From Prescottella agglutinans (GTDB lineage Bacteria; Actinomycetota; Actinomycetes; Mycobacteriales; Mycobacteriaceae): a stretch of DNA of 64,000 bases. Of the stretch, positions 47,100-55,787 are shown piece after piece (position 1 is the first letter of the stretch; each line of letters begins with the position of its first letter). Location of the stretch: contig NZ_RKLP01000008.1 of NCBI RefSeq assembly GCF_004011865.1, forward strand, positions 124,001 through 188,000, read 5' to 3'. The position numbers and the translations under genes are program-made. A model generated the notes under the pieces. That model did not search any database. It had not been told where the DNA came from and saw only the letters and a program-made list of their open reading frames with translations.

Positions 47100-47908
47100 C
47101 GAAACCGCTTGTCGTGGAACGCGACACCGGACAGCTCGACCTCGCCGACTTCGTCGGGGAGTCCATGCTGCTGATCGGGGCGGGCGCCACGGTCCTGCTG
47201 CAGCTGGCGTTGCCGGGTGTCGGGCGCGGCGTCGCCGAGCACAGCACCACGCTCGAGCGGCCACTGGACCGGCTGCGGACCACCATGACGTACGTGTACG
47301 CGGTCACCCTCGGCTCCGCCGAGGAGAAGCAGGCCGTGGTCCGGTTGGTGAACCGGGCACACGTCCCGGTGCGGTCGGAGCGGTACAACGCCTTCGACCC
47401 GGAGTTGCAGCTGTGGGTCGCAGCCACCCTGTACCGCAACGGTTCCGACATGTACCAGCGGTTCTTCGGGCCGCTGTCGGATGCCGACGCCGAGCGCCTG
47501 TACCGGCAGTCGGCGGTGTACGGGACGGCGCTACAGGTCCGGGAGGACATGTGGCCGGCCACCCGCACCGACTTCGACGCGTACTGGGACCGGATGATCG
47601 AGACCGCCACCGTGGACGACCAGGTGCGCGCGTACGTGCGCGGGTTGCTCTCCGGCGGCCGGGCGCCGCTGCCGGTGCGGATGACGATGCCGTTGCAGCG
47701 ATTCCTCACGATCGGGCTGCTGCCGCCGCGGATCCGGGACCAGTTCGCGCTGCCGTGGAGCCCTCGCGACCAGCGCCGCTTCGACCGCCTCATGACGGTG
47801 GTGCCGATCCTCTACCGCCGCGTCCCGCGCCCGCTGCGCCAGATCACGGCCACCTACTACCTGCGGGACATGCGCCGACGCCTGGCGCGGAGCCGGCACC
47901 TGATCTGA
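47096..47908 (+). CDS. second MpaB/Lcp-type (DUF2236) oxygenase
   Basis: A 270-residue DUF2236 protein, shorter and only distantly similar to the one at 42641-43573. Landmarks are DFVGESMLLIGAGATVLLQL, TYVYAVTLGSAEEKQAVVR and NAFDPELQLWVAATLYRNGS, then FDAYWDRMIE. ATG 47096 overlaps the GntR stop (ATGA), with a GGGG run at correct spacing; ATG 47090 is the alternative. It may be a haem-dependent oxygenase like Lcp/MpaB, although some members have lost or changed activity. Having two non-identical family members in one regulon suggests different substrates or a heteromeric enzyme. Confidence 0.85.
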   Translation: MTKPLVVERDTGQLDLADFVGESMLLIGAGATVLLQLALPGVGRGVAEHSTTLERPLDRLRTTMTYVYAVTLGSAEEKQAVVRLVNRAHVPVRSERYNAFDPELQLWVAATLYRNGSDMYQRFFGPLSDADAERLYRQSAVYGTALQVREDMWPATRTDFDAYWDRMIETATVDDQVRAYVRGLLSGGRAPLPVRMTMPLQRFLTIGLLPPRIRDQFALPWSPRDQRRFDRLMTVVPILYRRVPRPLRQITATYYLRDMRRRLARSRHLI

Positions 47909-47941
47909 CGCGGACGCGACGTCGCGCTCGGCCGCCCGAGG

Positions 47942-48418
47942 TCAGAGCGCGACGTCGCGTTCGAGGCCGAACCAGAAGTGCTCGCCGCCGTCGAACACCA
48001 ACTTGCCCTTGCCGTTCATGACGCCGATGACGGTGTCGTCGTCGACCTTCTTGAAGTGGTCGAAGACCGGCATGCCGTCGTAGACCATGGTCGCGGTGAT
48101 CTCGCCCCGGAAGACCACCTCCCACAGGCTGGCCTCGCCGTGGCCGGTGCCGATGTCGGAGACCAGTTTTCCGGAATCGTCTCGGCACAGCAGCGGCTGG
48201 ACCTCCGATTCGCTCGTGAACGCCTTCCCGTACCAGTGGATGCGATCGAGCAGCGTGCCGGTTCGGTGGCCGGTGTCGAAAGCGAATCCGCGCCAGCGGT
48301 ATCCGATGAGGTCGATCGGCCGGCACGGCTCGAGGCGCGCCCACAACTCGTCGAGTTCGCGTGGATCGATCCGATCGGTGCGGGCGCGCAAGGCTGTCAC
48401 GTCGTCTCGGGTGGTCAT
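47942..48418 (-). CDS. DUF4334/GXWXG family protein
   Basis: A 158-residue protein with the GXWXG-type motif (IGYRWRGFAFDTGHRTG, about 53-70) and the DUF4334 half (ATMVYDGMPVFDHFKKVDDD, MNGKGKLVFDGGEHFWFGLE). The fold is probably a lipid- or small-hydrophobe-binding barrel; function is not established. ATG 48418 overlaps the stop codon of the beheaded alcohol dehydrogenase fragment just upstream (ATGA), showing that it once formed an operon with that gene. It is convergent with the second oxygenase gene. Confidence 0.82.
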   Translation of the reverse strand: MTTRDDVTALRARTDRIDPRELDELWARLEPCRPIDLIGYRWRGFAFDTGHRTGTLLDRIHWYGKAFTSESEVQPLLCRDDSGKLVSDIGTGHGEASLWEVVFRGEITATMVYDGMPVFDHFKKVDDDTVIGVMNGKGKLVFDGGEHFWFGLERDVAL

Positions 48419-48582
48419 GCGGGATCTCCTGGTTCGTCGGGTGCGGCTGTCGGTACGGCCTTCACCACCTCGCCGGCGTCGACTGCGGCGAGCGTGGTGG
48501 CGATCTCGTGGAAGGGAAAGGTGCGCACGAGCTTCTCGACGGGGAAGCACCCCGCCTGCCAGAGGTGCACGAGATGGGGGAA
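48415..48582 (-). pseudogene. C-terminal remnant of a zinc-type alcohol dehydrogenase
   Basis: The frame reads PHLVHLWQAGCFPVEKLVRT, then FPFHEIATTLAAVDAGEVVK and a short tail, which matches the last 50 or so residues of medium-chain (zinc-type) alcohol dehydrogenases. An in-frame TGA stands directly upstream (48583-48585), there is no start codon, and the catalytic and NAD domains (about 300 residues) are missing. The stop overlaps the ATG of the DUF4334 gene, so the reading frame and operon junction are intact at this end. The missing part is replaced by unrelated DNA with a sulfatase gene. Confidence 0.75.
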
Positions 48583-48719
48583 TCAGCAAGAACGGAGAGC
48601 CCTGCTGTGAACATCGGGCCGGCTCGACGCGGTCTCTGCCATTGACGGAACCCGCCGGACCGGCGCAACCGTCTCGACGCGCAACGGTGACGATCGCCGA
48701 CGATGAACCGTCCCGGGCG

Positions 48720-50105
48720 TCAGTGATGAACGGGAACGTGGTCGATTGGAGCGCCCGCGGGAATGAGTGGTTCGCGGGCGAGGCTGGCCTTGTAGTCGCC
48801 GAGGATGCGCCCGGCGTGGTAGGCGACCCAGCTGTGAAGGTACTTGTAGTTGAAGGGCTCACGTTCCTGCGGATCGGTGATCAGGTTGATGATGTGTGGC
48901 GCGGCGAGCGTGCCCACCTCATCGGTCGAGAGCTTCTGGGTCTTCATGACGACCTTGAAGTCCCGCCATTTCACCCCGTAGAGCTCGGCACCCATCCAAT
49001 ACGGGTAGCCGTCACGTGCGGATGCCTCTTGCCTGCCGGTGAGCCACGGCAGCTGATCGACGCCGTCGATCACCCGATCCGAGGGAACCTTCGCACCGGC
49101 CGCGGACAGCAGGGTCGTGAACCAGTCGGTGACATGCATGATGTCGTTCGATACGCGGTCTTGCCCGATGCGCCTGGGCCAGCGGACGATGCACGGTGTT
49201 CGAAGGTTGCCCTCGCCCCCGGCGAAGTACGACCCTTCCCAGTACCCCGGTGAGCCACGCCACGGCAGCATCTCTTCGGGTCCATTGTCGCCGGCGAAGA
49301 CCACCAGGGTGTTGTCGCTGATCCCCAGTTCGTCGAGGAGGTCGAGCACCGTCCCGAAGTCGGAGTCGAGCTCGAGCAGGCTGTCCGCCCAATCGCCCAT
49401 GCCGGATTGCCCCGCGAACTCGCGTCGGGGAATCACGGGCATGTGCATCATCGAGTGGTTGAAGTACAAGAAGAACGGCTCCCGTTCGGCAACCGACGTC
49501 CTGATGAAGGAGTCGGTCCGGGCGAGGTAGTCGACGTCGACGTCGCGGCGCACGTCTTGGGTCATCTGTTCGCCCTCGGTGACGTCGTCGTCGCCAGCCG
49601 CGATGGTGACCATGCGGCTGACCGGGTCGCGGGTGGGGTCGTACCAGGGATCGTCGGGCCACAGGGATTCGTCGTAGGTGCGAGGGGGGCCGCTCCACTC
49701 GACGAAGCCGTGGTCGGTCGGCCAATGACCGGGTCCTTCTCCGACATGCCATTTGCCGTAGACCGCGCATCGATAGCCGGCCTCCGACAACTGGTCCCCC
49801 AACGTTCGTTCCCAGGCCACCAGTCCCCATCCGCCCTGGACGCCGATCGGAACCGAGTGTGTGCCCGAACGCACCGAGTACCGCCCCGTCAGGAAAGCGG
49901 ATCGGGTGGGCGTGCATTGAGCTTCGGGGGCGAAGTTTGTCAGCCGAGTCCCCTGCTCGGCGAAGGCATCGATTCGACGGGTCCAGGCGCCGCGAAAGGG
50001 GCCGCCGCTGTAGCAGCTGATCTCTCCGAAACCGAGGTTGTCGACATGGAAGTACACGATGTTGGGCCGGTTCGAAGCCCCGGTGCTGCCGCTGCCGTCC
50101 GCCAT
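48720..50105 (-). CDS. formylglycine-dependent sulfatase (arylsulfatase family)
   Basis: A 461-residue sulfatase hydrolysing a sulfate ester. The modification motif is CTPTR (Cys64-Arg68), to be converted to formylglycine. Metal ligands fit Asp22 and Asn23 (VDNLGFGE, where many enzymes have two Asp) and Asp273/Asn274 (FAGDNGPEE); Lys118/His120 (YGKWH) and His221 (MMHMP) are further active-site residues. No signal peptide is seen. ATG 50105 has AGGAGG at 50111-50116. No formylglycine-generating enzyme gene is adjacent. It looks like an insertion: the surrounding DNA is less GC-rich by eye and it abuts a truncated dehydrogenase. Confidence 0.92.
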   Translation of the reverse strand: MADGSGSTGASNRPNIVYFHVDNLGFGEISCYSGGPFRGAWTRRIDAFAEQGTRLTNFAPEAQCTPTRSAFLTGRYSVRSGTHSVPIGVQGGWGLVAWERTLGDQLSEAGYRCAVYGKWHVGEGPGHWPTDHGFVEWSGPPRTYDESLWPDDPWYDPTRDPVSRMVTIAAGDDDVTEGEQMTQDVRRDVDVDYLARTDSFIRTSVAEREPFFLYFNHSMMHMPVIPRREFAGQSGMGDWADSLLELDSDFGTVLDLLDELGISDNTLVVFAGDNGPEEMLPWRGSPGYWEGSYFAGGEGNLRTPCIVRWPRRIGQDRVSNDIMHVTDWFTTLLSAAGAKVPSDRVIDGVDQLPWLTGRQEASARDGYPYWMGAELYGVKWRDFKVVMKTQKLSTDEVGTLAAPHIINLITDPQEREPFNYKYLHSWVAYHAGRILGDYKASLAREPLIPAGAPIDHVPVHH

Positions 50106-50633
50106 CTATTCCTCCTGGTCATGAACGTGGCACGCCCGCCACTGCGCCGACCGATCGGGAGTCGAGTATTGAGAGGACTTCTCGATGCACCCGAGTGAGG
50201 TGAATTGATGCCATGTGTACGCCCTTCCATCGACCGGCGGGCAGGTGCTAAGCAGTATGAAGTTCTCAGCCATTCGAATGAGGATCATGTCGGCAGCGCT
50301 GCCGCGCCGCATCACCCATTCCAGGTGAAGCGGGTTTCGAGCGTGAGAGTCGGTGACGATCCTTGTCAGCGCTGGAGATCTCGATCGGCGCCGTGCCGAT
50401 GTACATCGCGAAGCCGGACTCGCCATAGAACAGGAGGGGGTTGCCGCCGCGGGCGAGGATGCGGTCGGCCATGATCGGGCCGACGCCGTAGCTGGTTGAC
50501 CAGCCGTCTGTTTCGAACAAAACAGGTCGCGGCGGCGCTCGTCGATCAGGCACAGTTCGTCGGTGTGATCCTCGGGGTGACGGGCATGTAGCCCAGGGTC
50601 ACGCGGACTCCCGGGCTGCGGAGGTCGCCGACC
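50106..50633. other. degraded intergenic DNA between sulfatase and TetR genes
   Basis: About 530 nt with no intact gene. On the minus strand the frame ending around 50290-50550 reads protein-like for a stretch (LFETDGWSTSYGVGPIMADR, ARGGNPLLFYGESGFAMYIG) but lacks a proper start and changes frame at a TTTTG run near 50517-50525, where a second frame contributes DELCLIDERRRDLF. This suggests a frameshifted gene fragment whose family I cannot name. Confidence 0.4.
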
Positions 50634-51890
50634 TCATGTATCGGCTCGCTCGCCCAACAGCGTCACGAGCATGAGCGCCTGCACGCGCGCTTCGTTGGCC
50701 TCGCCGGAATCGAAGCGCATCACCCGGCCCACATCGACGACGAGGCTCAGTGCCGCATGGACCAGGAACCTGCACTCGGCAGCGGACAGTTCGGGACGGG
50801 CTTCGCCCAGCAGTCGCGCCCACTCTTCGACGTTGAGTCGCTGCACGTTCCGCAGTTCGGTCCGCTGCTCGTCCGGCAGGCTCCCGATCTCGGCGAAGTA
50901 CACGCTCATCAGTTCGTTCTGTGCGAACGAGAGGCGGACGTACACCTCCACCAGTGCGCCGAGGGCTTCCCTGGGCGTCGTGGAGCCACCGAGTGCGGTT
51001 CCGACGGCCACCGTGAGGCGATCCGCGGCACGGTGGAACGCCGCCGAGAGCAGATCGGACTTGCTCGTGAAGTGCCGGTACACACCCGACGCGTTGATTC
51101 CGGCCGCGCCGCCGATCTCCTCGATGCTCACCTCGTGGTAACCGCGGGCATGGAAGAGCCGGATCGACTCGTTGAGGAGGACTTCCCGCTTGTTGACCAA
51201 CGGGATCCCGGGTGCCCGGGTGGGCGGGTCGACGGGATCCGCGGATGGGGGCAGATCGGTGTATGCGACGTCGCGGCAAGCGTCGAGCAGCAACTTCTCG
51301 AGCCGCCGAGGGGGCAGGCTCGCCCGATGGACGGTGATGCTGCCGACCACACTGAGCATGGCCACACAGACCTGGAAGTTGTCTCGCGCGGGGAGCTCGG
51401 GGCGAAGTTCTGCGAGGGTCGCGCCGATGCGGCGGTTGACCGTTTCGATCACACCGCGGATGTACGCGCGGTCGTCCGCCTCCAGGTACCTGCTCTCCCA
51501 GCGGTACAGGCCGGCGGTGCGACGATTGGCGACGGTGGTGCGCACGGACGCGAGAATCTGTTCGTCGAGTCGGGCCGTGGCGTCCGTCCCGGCTCGGGCC
51601 TCGTCGTCGGCCACCGCCTCCTCGAGCGCCGTCGCGAGGCTCGTGGCCGCGTGCAGGAACAAGGCGTACTTGTTCGGGAAGTGGCGGTACAGCGCGGGAC
51701 CGGAAATGCCTACGGTCGAGGCGATCTCGTCGATGCTGACGGCGTGGTAGCCGCGCTCGCTGAAGGCTTCGGCCGCTGCCGTCGCGATCTGCGCCTTCCG
51801 GTTCTTGGGCCGACGGCGGGGCTCGGTGCCGGTCGGCGTGCCGGGGCGGGCGTGGGCCGCTCGCGCGCGGGTCTCCGTGCGTTCCGCCAC
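50634..51890 (-). CDS. duplicated TetR-family regulator (Mce3R-like)
   Basis: A 418-residue protein with two complete TetR modules in tandem, each with its own helix-turn-helix: residues 31-77 (AEAFSERGYHAVSIDEIAST, VGISGPALYRHFPNKY) and 236-280 (IRLFHARGYHEVSIEEIGGA, AGINASGVYRHFTSKS), separated by ligand-domain helices and a Pro-rich linker (213-230). This unusual layout and size match M. tuberculosis Mce3R (406 residues), repressor of mce3 and of lipid-metabolism genes. GTG 51890 has an ideal AGGAGGTCC at 51892-51900. It is divergent from echA-fadD-mce, the expected target, with a 355-bp shared control region. Confidence 0.9.
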   Translation of the reverse strand: MAERTETRARAAHARPGTPTGTEPRRRPKNRKAQIATAAAEAFSERGYHAVSIDEIASTVGISGPALYRHFPNKYALFLHAATSLATALEEAVADDEARAGTDATARLDEQILASVRTTVANRRTAGLYRWESRYLEADDRAYIRGVIETVNRRIGATLAELRPELPARDNFQVCVAMLSVVGSITVHRASLPPRRLEKLLLDACRDVAYTDLPPSADPVDPPTRAPGIPLVNKREVLLNESIRLFHARGYHEVSIEEIGGAAGINASGVYRHFTSKSDLLSAAFHRAADRLTVAVGTALGGSTTPREALGALVEVYVRLSFAQNELMSVYFAEIGSLPDEQRTELRNVQRLNVEEWARLLGEARPELSAAECRFLVHAALSLVVDVGRVMRFDSGEANEARVQALMLVTLLGERADT

Positions 51891-52245
51891 CGGACCTCCT
51901 GACGTGTGGTGACTGGTCGCCGCAGCATAACGCACAGGTAAGTGCCCGTGCGTCCGGTTCGGTACCGCGAATCCTGTGGAGGCTCCGACTTATTCGCCTG
52001 TACAGCGGGTGTTGACAAGCGGATCGCTCGCCACGAAAGTTAACGGAAATTCCTGCTCTTCTCCCGATTCGGGCCGCCCTCGGGACTCCCCGGGGACGGC
52101 GATCTCGTCGCGGGTGTCCGGAGCGTCGGGCAGGGCCGGGGATCGATCGACGACATTCCGACGTGTGACGCCTCGGTTCGGAGGATGATCGACGAAGCCG
52201 CGACGATCATCCGCAGGCGCCCGCGCGCGACCAGGAGGTGCACGC
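51891..52245. promoter_or_regulatory. control region between the TetR-type regulator and the mce operon
   Basis: A 355-bp gap between divergent genes, long for this genome. It contains a perfect -35-like TTGACA at 52012-52017 facing the operon, although no good -10 is seen 16-18 bp on, and an AGGAGGTG ribosome-binding site just before echA. I could not identify the regulator's operator by eye; an Mce3R-type protein with two DNA-binding domains would be expected to use a long or bipartite site here. Confidence 0.5.
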
Positions 52246-53025
52246 ATGACTACCAGCACAGGGCAGGGGCTGTGCCGCGAACTGCGGAACGGCGTGCTCG
52301 AACTGACGATCTCACGGCCCGAGCGGATGAACGCGGTCGACATGGCGACCATGAGTGAACTCGGTGCAGCGGTCCGCGACGCGGGGAACGACGCCGCGGT
52401 GCGCTCGATCCTCCTCACCGGAGCCGGATCGGCCTTCTGCACCGGTGCGGATCTCGCTGCCGCAGGGCCGAATCCGGCGGACCCGAGCGTCGTCATGGAT
52501 GTCGCGAACGCGGCAGTCCGCGCGATCGTTGAGGTCCCCGTTCCGGTCGTCGCGGCCGTGAACGGACCGGCGGCCGGGGTGGGGGTGTCGCTCGCGCTCG
52601 CCGCCGACCTGACCTACGCCGCCGAGAGCGCCTACTTCCTGCTCGCGTTCGTCGGAATCGGACTGATGCCGGACGGCGGCGCGAGCCTGCTCGTGCCGGC
52701 CGCGATCGGCCGGGCGAGGGCCGCGGAGATGGCACTGCTCGGAGAGCGGGTGGCGGCGGTGGACGCCGATCGCGTCGGCCTGGTGTCGCGGACGCTTCCC
52801 GACGTCGAGTTGTCCGAGCACGCTCGCGCAGTCGCCGCACGACTCGCATCGGGGCCGCGACGCGCGCTCGAACTCACGAAGCGGTCGCTCAATGCGGTCA
52901 CGCTCGACGCGCTGGACCGCGCACTGGAGCGGGAGAAGGAAGGCCAGGCGGAATTGCTCGGGTCCGCCGACTTCGCCGAGGGGGCGGCGGCGATGCTGCA
53001 GAAGCGCCGGCCGAAGTTCCCGTAG
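52246..53025 (+). CDS. enoyl-CoA hydratase/isomerase family protein
   Basis: A 259-residue crotonase. The oxyanion-hole motifs are FCTGADLAAAG (about 64-74) and NGPAAGVGVSLALAADLTYA (about 106-125). At the place of the first catalytic Glu of classical hydratases there is Ala (FVGIGLMPDGG), while the second Glu is kept (AAEMALLGER); the Asp in MPDGG is the usual acid in PaaG-like isomerases. Isomerase or specialised hydratase activity on an acyl-CoA is therefore likelier than the classical reaction. ATG 52246 has AGGAGGTG. It heads the mce transcription unit, although 279 bp separate it from fadD. Confidence 0.9.
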   Translation: MTTSTGQGLCRELRNGVLELTISRPERMNAVDMATMSELGAAVRDAGNDAAVRSILLTGAGSAFCTGADLAAAGPNPADPSVVMDVANAAVRAIVEVPVPVVAAVNGPAAGVGVSLALAADLTYAAESAYFLLAFVGIGLMPDGGASLLVPAAIGRARAAEMALLGERVAAVDADRVGLVSRTLPDVELSEHARAVAARLASGPRRALELTKRSLNAVTLDALDRALEREKEGQAELLGSADFAEGAAAMLQKRRPKFP

Positions 53026-53304
53026 AACTGGAATCGCTGTCTACTTCCAGGTGGGGAGACGGCGTCGAGGACGGATCCCGCCGCAGTCGGACAAACGTCT
53101 GATAACCGCAGTTCGGATCGCATCTCGGTCGGCCGAGCCGAGCCTCCGGACCGCGTGGGCGGCACTCGGGAGCGGCCGCCGGTCGTTGAGAATCGCGATT
53201 AACAAAATGCACACTGGAACCGCGCATAACATGTAATCTGCCTCACATCGAACCACGGGTCCGGTCAGGTCGGGAGGACCCGCACCGCACGAGAGGAACC
53301 CGCG

Positions 53305-54900
53305 ATGGTCACTTCTTCTGCTGTCCCCGCAACCTCGAACGAGGCCCAGCGGTCCCGTCGCAACAACTGGAACAATCAGGTCGCGCGGCACGCCCGGATG
53401 ATCCCGGATCGCGTCGCGCTGCGGTTCCAGGGTGCGTCCGTCACGTGGTCGACGCTGCACACGCGGGTCGAGAGGCTCGCCGACGCGCTGGCGCGGCGGG
53501 GTGTCGGCCTCGGCGACCGGGTCCTGATCCTGATGCTCAACCGCCCTGAGTATCTCGAGGTGGTTCTCGCCACCAATGCGCTCGGCGCCATCGCCGTCCC
53601 CGTGAACTTCCGGATGACCGTGCCCGAGGTTTCATTCCTGTTGCGCGACAGCGGTGCTCGCGTGGTTGTCGCGGACACGACGCTGGCGCCGCTCGCCGAC
53701 GCGGTGCGTGCCGACGTCGGGGGGCCGGACCTGTCGATCGTCGTCGGCGGCGCGACCGAGGGGGACGTACTCGGGTACGAGGACCTCGTCGCCGAGGACG
53801 GCGCCGGGTACCCCGCGATCGACATCCCGGACGACACTCCGGCACTGATCATGTACACCTCCGGGACCACCGGCCGTCCCAAGGGGGCGGTGCTCACCCA
53901 CGGCAACATGGCGGCGCAGGCCCTCACGTGCATTCGGGCGTTCCAGTTGAACCGGCCCGACGACATCGGGTTCTGCGCATCGCCGATGTTCCACATCGCC
54001 GCGTTGGGATCGATGGCACCGAGCCTGATGCTGGGGCTCACCACGGTGATCCATCCGGTCGGTGCGTTCGATCCGGACGTGCTGCTCGACGTCCTCGAGG
54101 AAGAGCAGGTGACCACGCTGTTCCTGGTGCCGGTTCAGTGGCAGGCGGTGTGTGCGGCGCAGCAGACGCAGCCGCGAAAACTGAAGTTGCGCGGCATCTC
54201 CTGGGGCGCGGCGCCCGCATCGGACACCGTCCTGCGGGCGATGGCGGAGACCTTTCCGGACGCGTCGAACGTCGCGGTGTTCGGGCAGACGGAGATGTCC
54301 CCGATCACGTGCGTCCTCGACGGCGAGGACGCCCTCCGCAAACTCGGGTCCGTCGGCCGGGTCATCCCCACCGTGCAGGCCCGCGTCGTCGACGACGACA
54401 TGAACGACGTGGCCCCCGGTGAGGTGGGTGAGATCGTCTACCGCGGACCGACGATGATGCTCGAGTACTGGCAGAACCCGGCGGCCACGGCGGACGCGTT
54501 CCACGGTGGCTGGTTCCATTCCGGCGACCTGGTGCGCGTGGACGACGAGGGCTTCGTCTACGTCGTCGATCGCAAGAAGGACATGATCATCTCGGGCGGC
54601 GAGAACATCTACTGCGCCGAGGTCGAGAACGCGCTCTTCGCGCACCCGAAGATCCTCGAGGCCGCCGTGATCGGTCGCCCGGACCCCAGGTGGGGCGAGA
54701 TCCCGGTGGCGGTGGTCGCGCTGCGTCCCGGGGCCGGGGGCGAACTCACCCTCGACGAGTTGCAGCCGTTCCTCGACGAGCAACTCGCCCGGTACAAGCA
54801 CCCCAAGGTGGTGGTGTGTGTGGAGATGTTGCCGCGCAACGCAAGTGGCAAGGTCGTCAAGGGAGAGCTGCGGAGCGGATCCGCCGTCGTGCAGGGTTGA
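53305..54900 (+). CDS. fadD5: FadD5-like acyl-CoA synthetase of the mce operon
   Basis: A 531-residue ANL-superfamily ligase closely resembling M. tuberculosis FadD5, which precedes the mce1 operon and is linked to recycling of mycolic acids. The ATP loop YTSGTTGRPKG lies about residues 184-194; other motifs are FGQTEMSPIT, GWFHSGDLVRVDDEGFVYVV, DRKKDMIISGGENIYCAEVE and the Lys in LPRNASGKVVKGEL. The N-terminal NWNNQVARHARMIPDRVALR is also FadD5-like. It would activate fatty acids taken up by the adjacent Mce transporter. yrbEA starts 77 nt later. Confidence 0.9.
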   Translation: MVTSSAVPATSNEAQRSRRNNWNNQVARHARMIPDRVALRFQGASVTWSTLHTRVERLADALARRGVGLGDRVLILMLNRPEYLEVVLATNALGAIAVPVNFRMTVPEVSFLLRDSGARVVVADTTLAPLADAVRADVGGPDLSIVVGGATEGDVLGYEDLVAEDGAGYPAIDIPDDTPALIMYTSGTTGRPKGAVLTHGNMAAQALTCIRAFQLNRPDDIGFCASPMFHIAALGSMAPSLMLGLTTVIHPVGAFDPDVLLDVLEEEQVTTLFLVPVQWQAVCAAQQTQPRKLKLRGISWGAAPASDTVLRAMAETFPDASNVAVFGQTEMSPITCVLDGEDALRKLGSVGRVIPTVQARVVDDDMNDVAPGEVGEIVYRGPTMMLEYWQNPAATADAFHGGWFHSGDLVRVDDEGFVYVVDRKKDMIISGGENIYCAEVENALFAHPKILEAAVIGRPDPRWGEIPVAVVALRPGAGGELTLDELQPFLDEQLARYKHPKVVVCVEMLPRNASGKVVKGELRSGSAVVQG

Positions 54901-54977
54901 CGACACCAGGGCCGGCTCCGGCGTCGTGAGGGGCCGGGAGGCAGCGGGTTCGGGACGGAACTGGGGAGGGCCGGCAG

Positions 54978-55787
54978 ATGAGCTACGAGTTGCCCACCGG
55001 GAAGGGGCCGGTGCAGGACGTCGCGCTCCAGGGCGGGTATCTCATCGGCTTCTCCGTGCAGGCCCTCGTCGCGCTGGTGCGGTCGGTGGTGCGCGGTCGG
55101 TTGTCGTTGCAGGAGACGGTGACCCAGACCCTGTTCATCGGCCGGGTGAGCACCGGACCGTCGTTGCTGTTGATGATCCCGATCGGCGTGTTCGTCGCGG
55201 TCTCGGTGGGCGAGTTGGCCGGACGCATCGGGGCCGGCGGGTACTCCGGCGCGGTGGTCGCCTTCATCATCGTCGGGCAGGCGTCCGCACTCGTCTGTGC
55301 GCTGATGATGGCCGGAGTCGCCGGCTCGGCGATCTGTACGGATCTCGGCTCGAGGAAGATTCGCGAAGAGATCGACGCCTTGGAGGTCATGGGCATCGAC
55401 GCGCTCGAGCGACTCGTCGCACCCCGACTCGTCGCCGCCGTGATCGTCTCGCTCGCCCTGTGCGCGATGGTGACCTTCGGCGGCGTGATGGCCTGCTACC
55501 TGTACCACATCTACGTCCAACATCTGCCCGCCGGAACGTTTCTGGCCACGTTCAGCCAGTACGGGCGTCTGCCGGACTTCGTGATGGCACTGGTGAAGGC
55601 CGCGATCTTCGCGCTCACCTCGACACTGATCGCCGCGTTCGCGGGCCTGCACGCCAAGGGCGGGCCGCGCGGTGTCGCGGACGCGGTCAACGAGGCCGTC
55701 GTGATCGCGTTCGCGCTGGTCTTCATCGTCAACGCCGCCCTCTCCGCGCTGTACACCGTGGTCGTGCCTGCGGTCGGGGCGTACTGA
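54978..55787 (+). CDS. yrbEA: YrbE-type (MlaE-like) permease, A subunit
   Basis: A 269-residue membrane permease with about five to six helices; with its partner it forms the transmembrane part of the Mce lipid ABC importer. The conserved EExDALxxMG coupling motif appears as REEIDALEVMGIDALERLV (about 134-152), where the ATPase (MceG/Mkl, encoded elsewhere) docks. ATG 54978 follows GGGAGGG. The stop overlaps the start of yrbEB (TGATG), so translation is coupled. Confidence 0.96.
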   Translation: MSYELPTGKGPVQDVALQGGYLIGFSVQALVALVRSVVRGRLSLQETVTQTLFIGRVSTGPSLLLMIPIGVFVAVSVGELAGRIGAGGYSGAVVAFIIVGQASALVCALMMAGVAGSAICTDLGSRKIREEIDALEVMGIDALERLVAPRLVAAVIVSLALCAMVTFGGVMACYLYHIYVQHLPAGTFLATFSQYGRLPDFVMALVKAAIFALTSTLIAAFAGLHAKGGPRGVADAVNEAVVIAFALVFIVNAALSALYTVVVPAVGAY

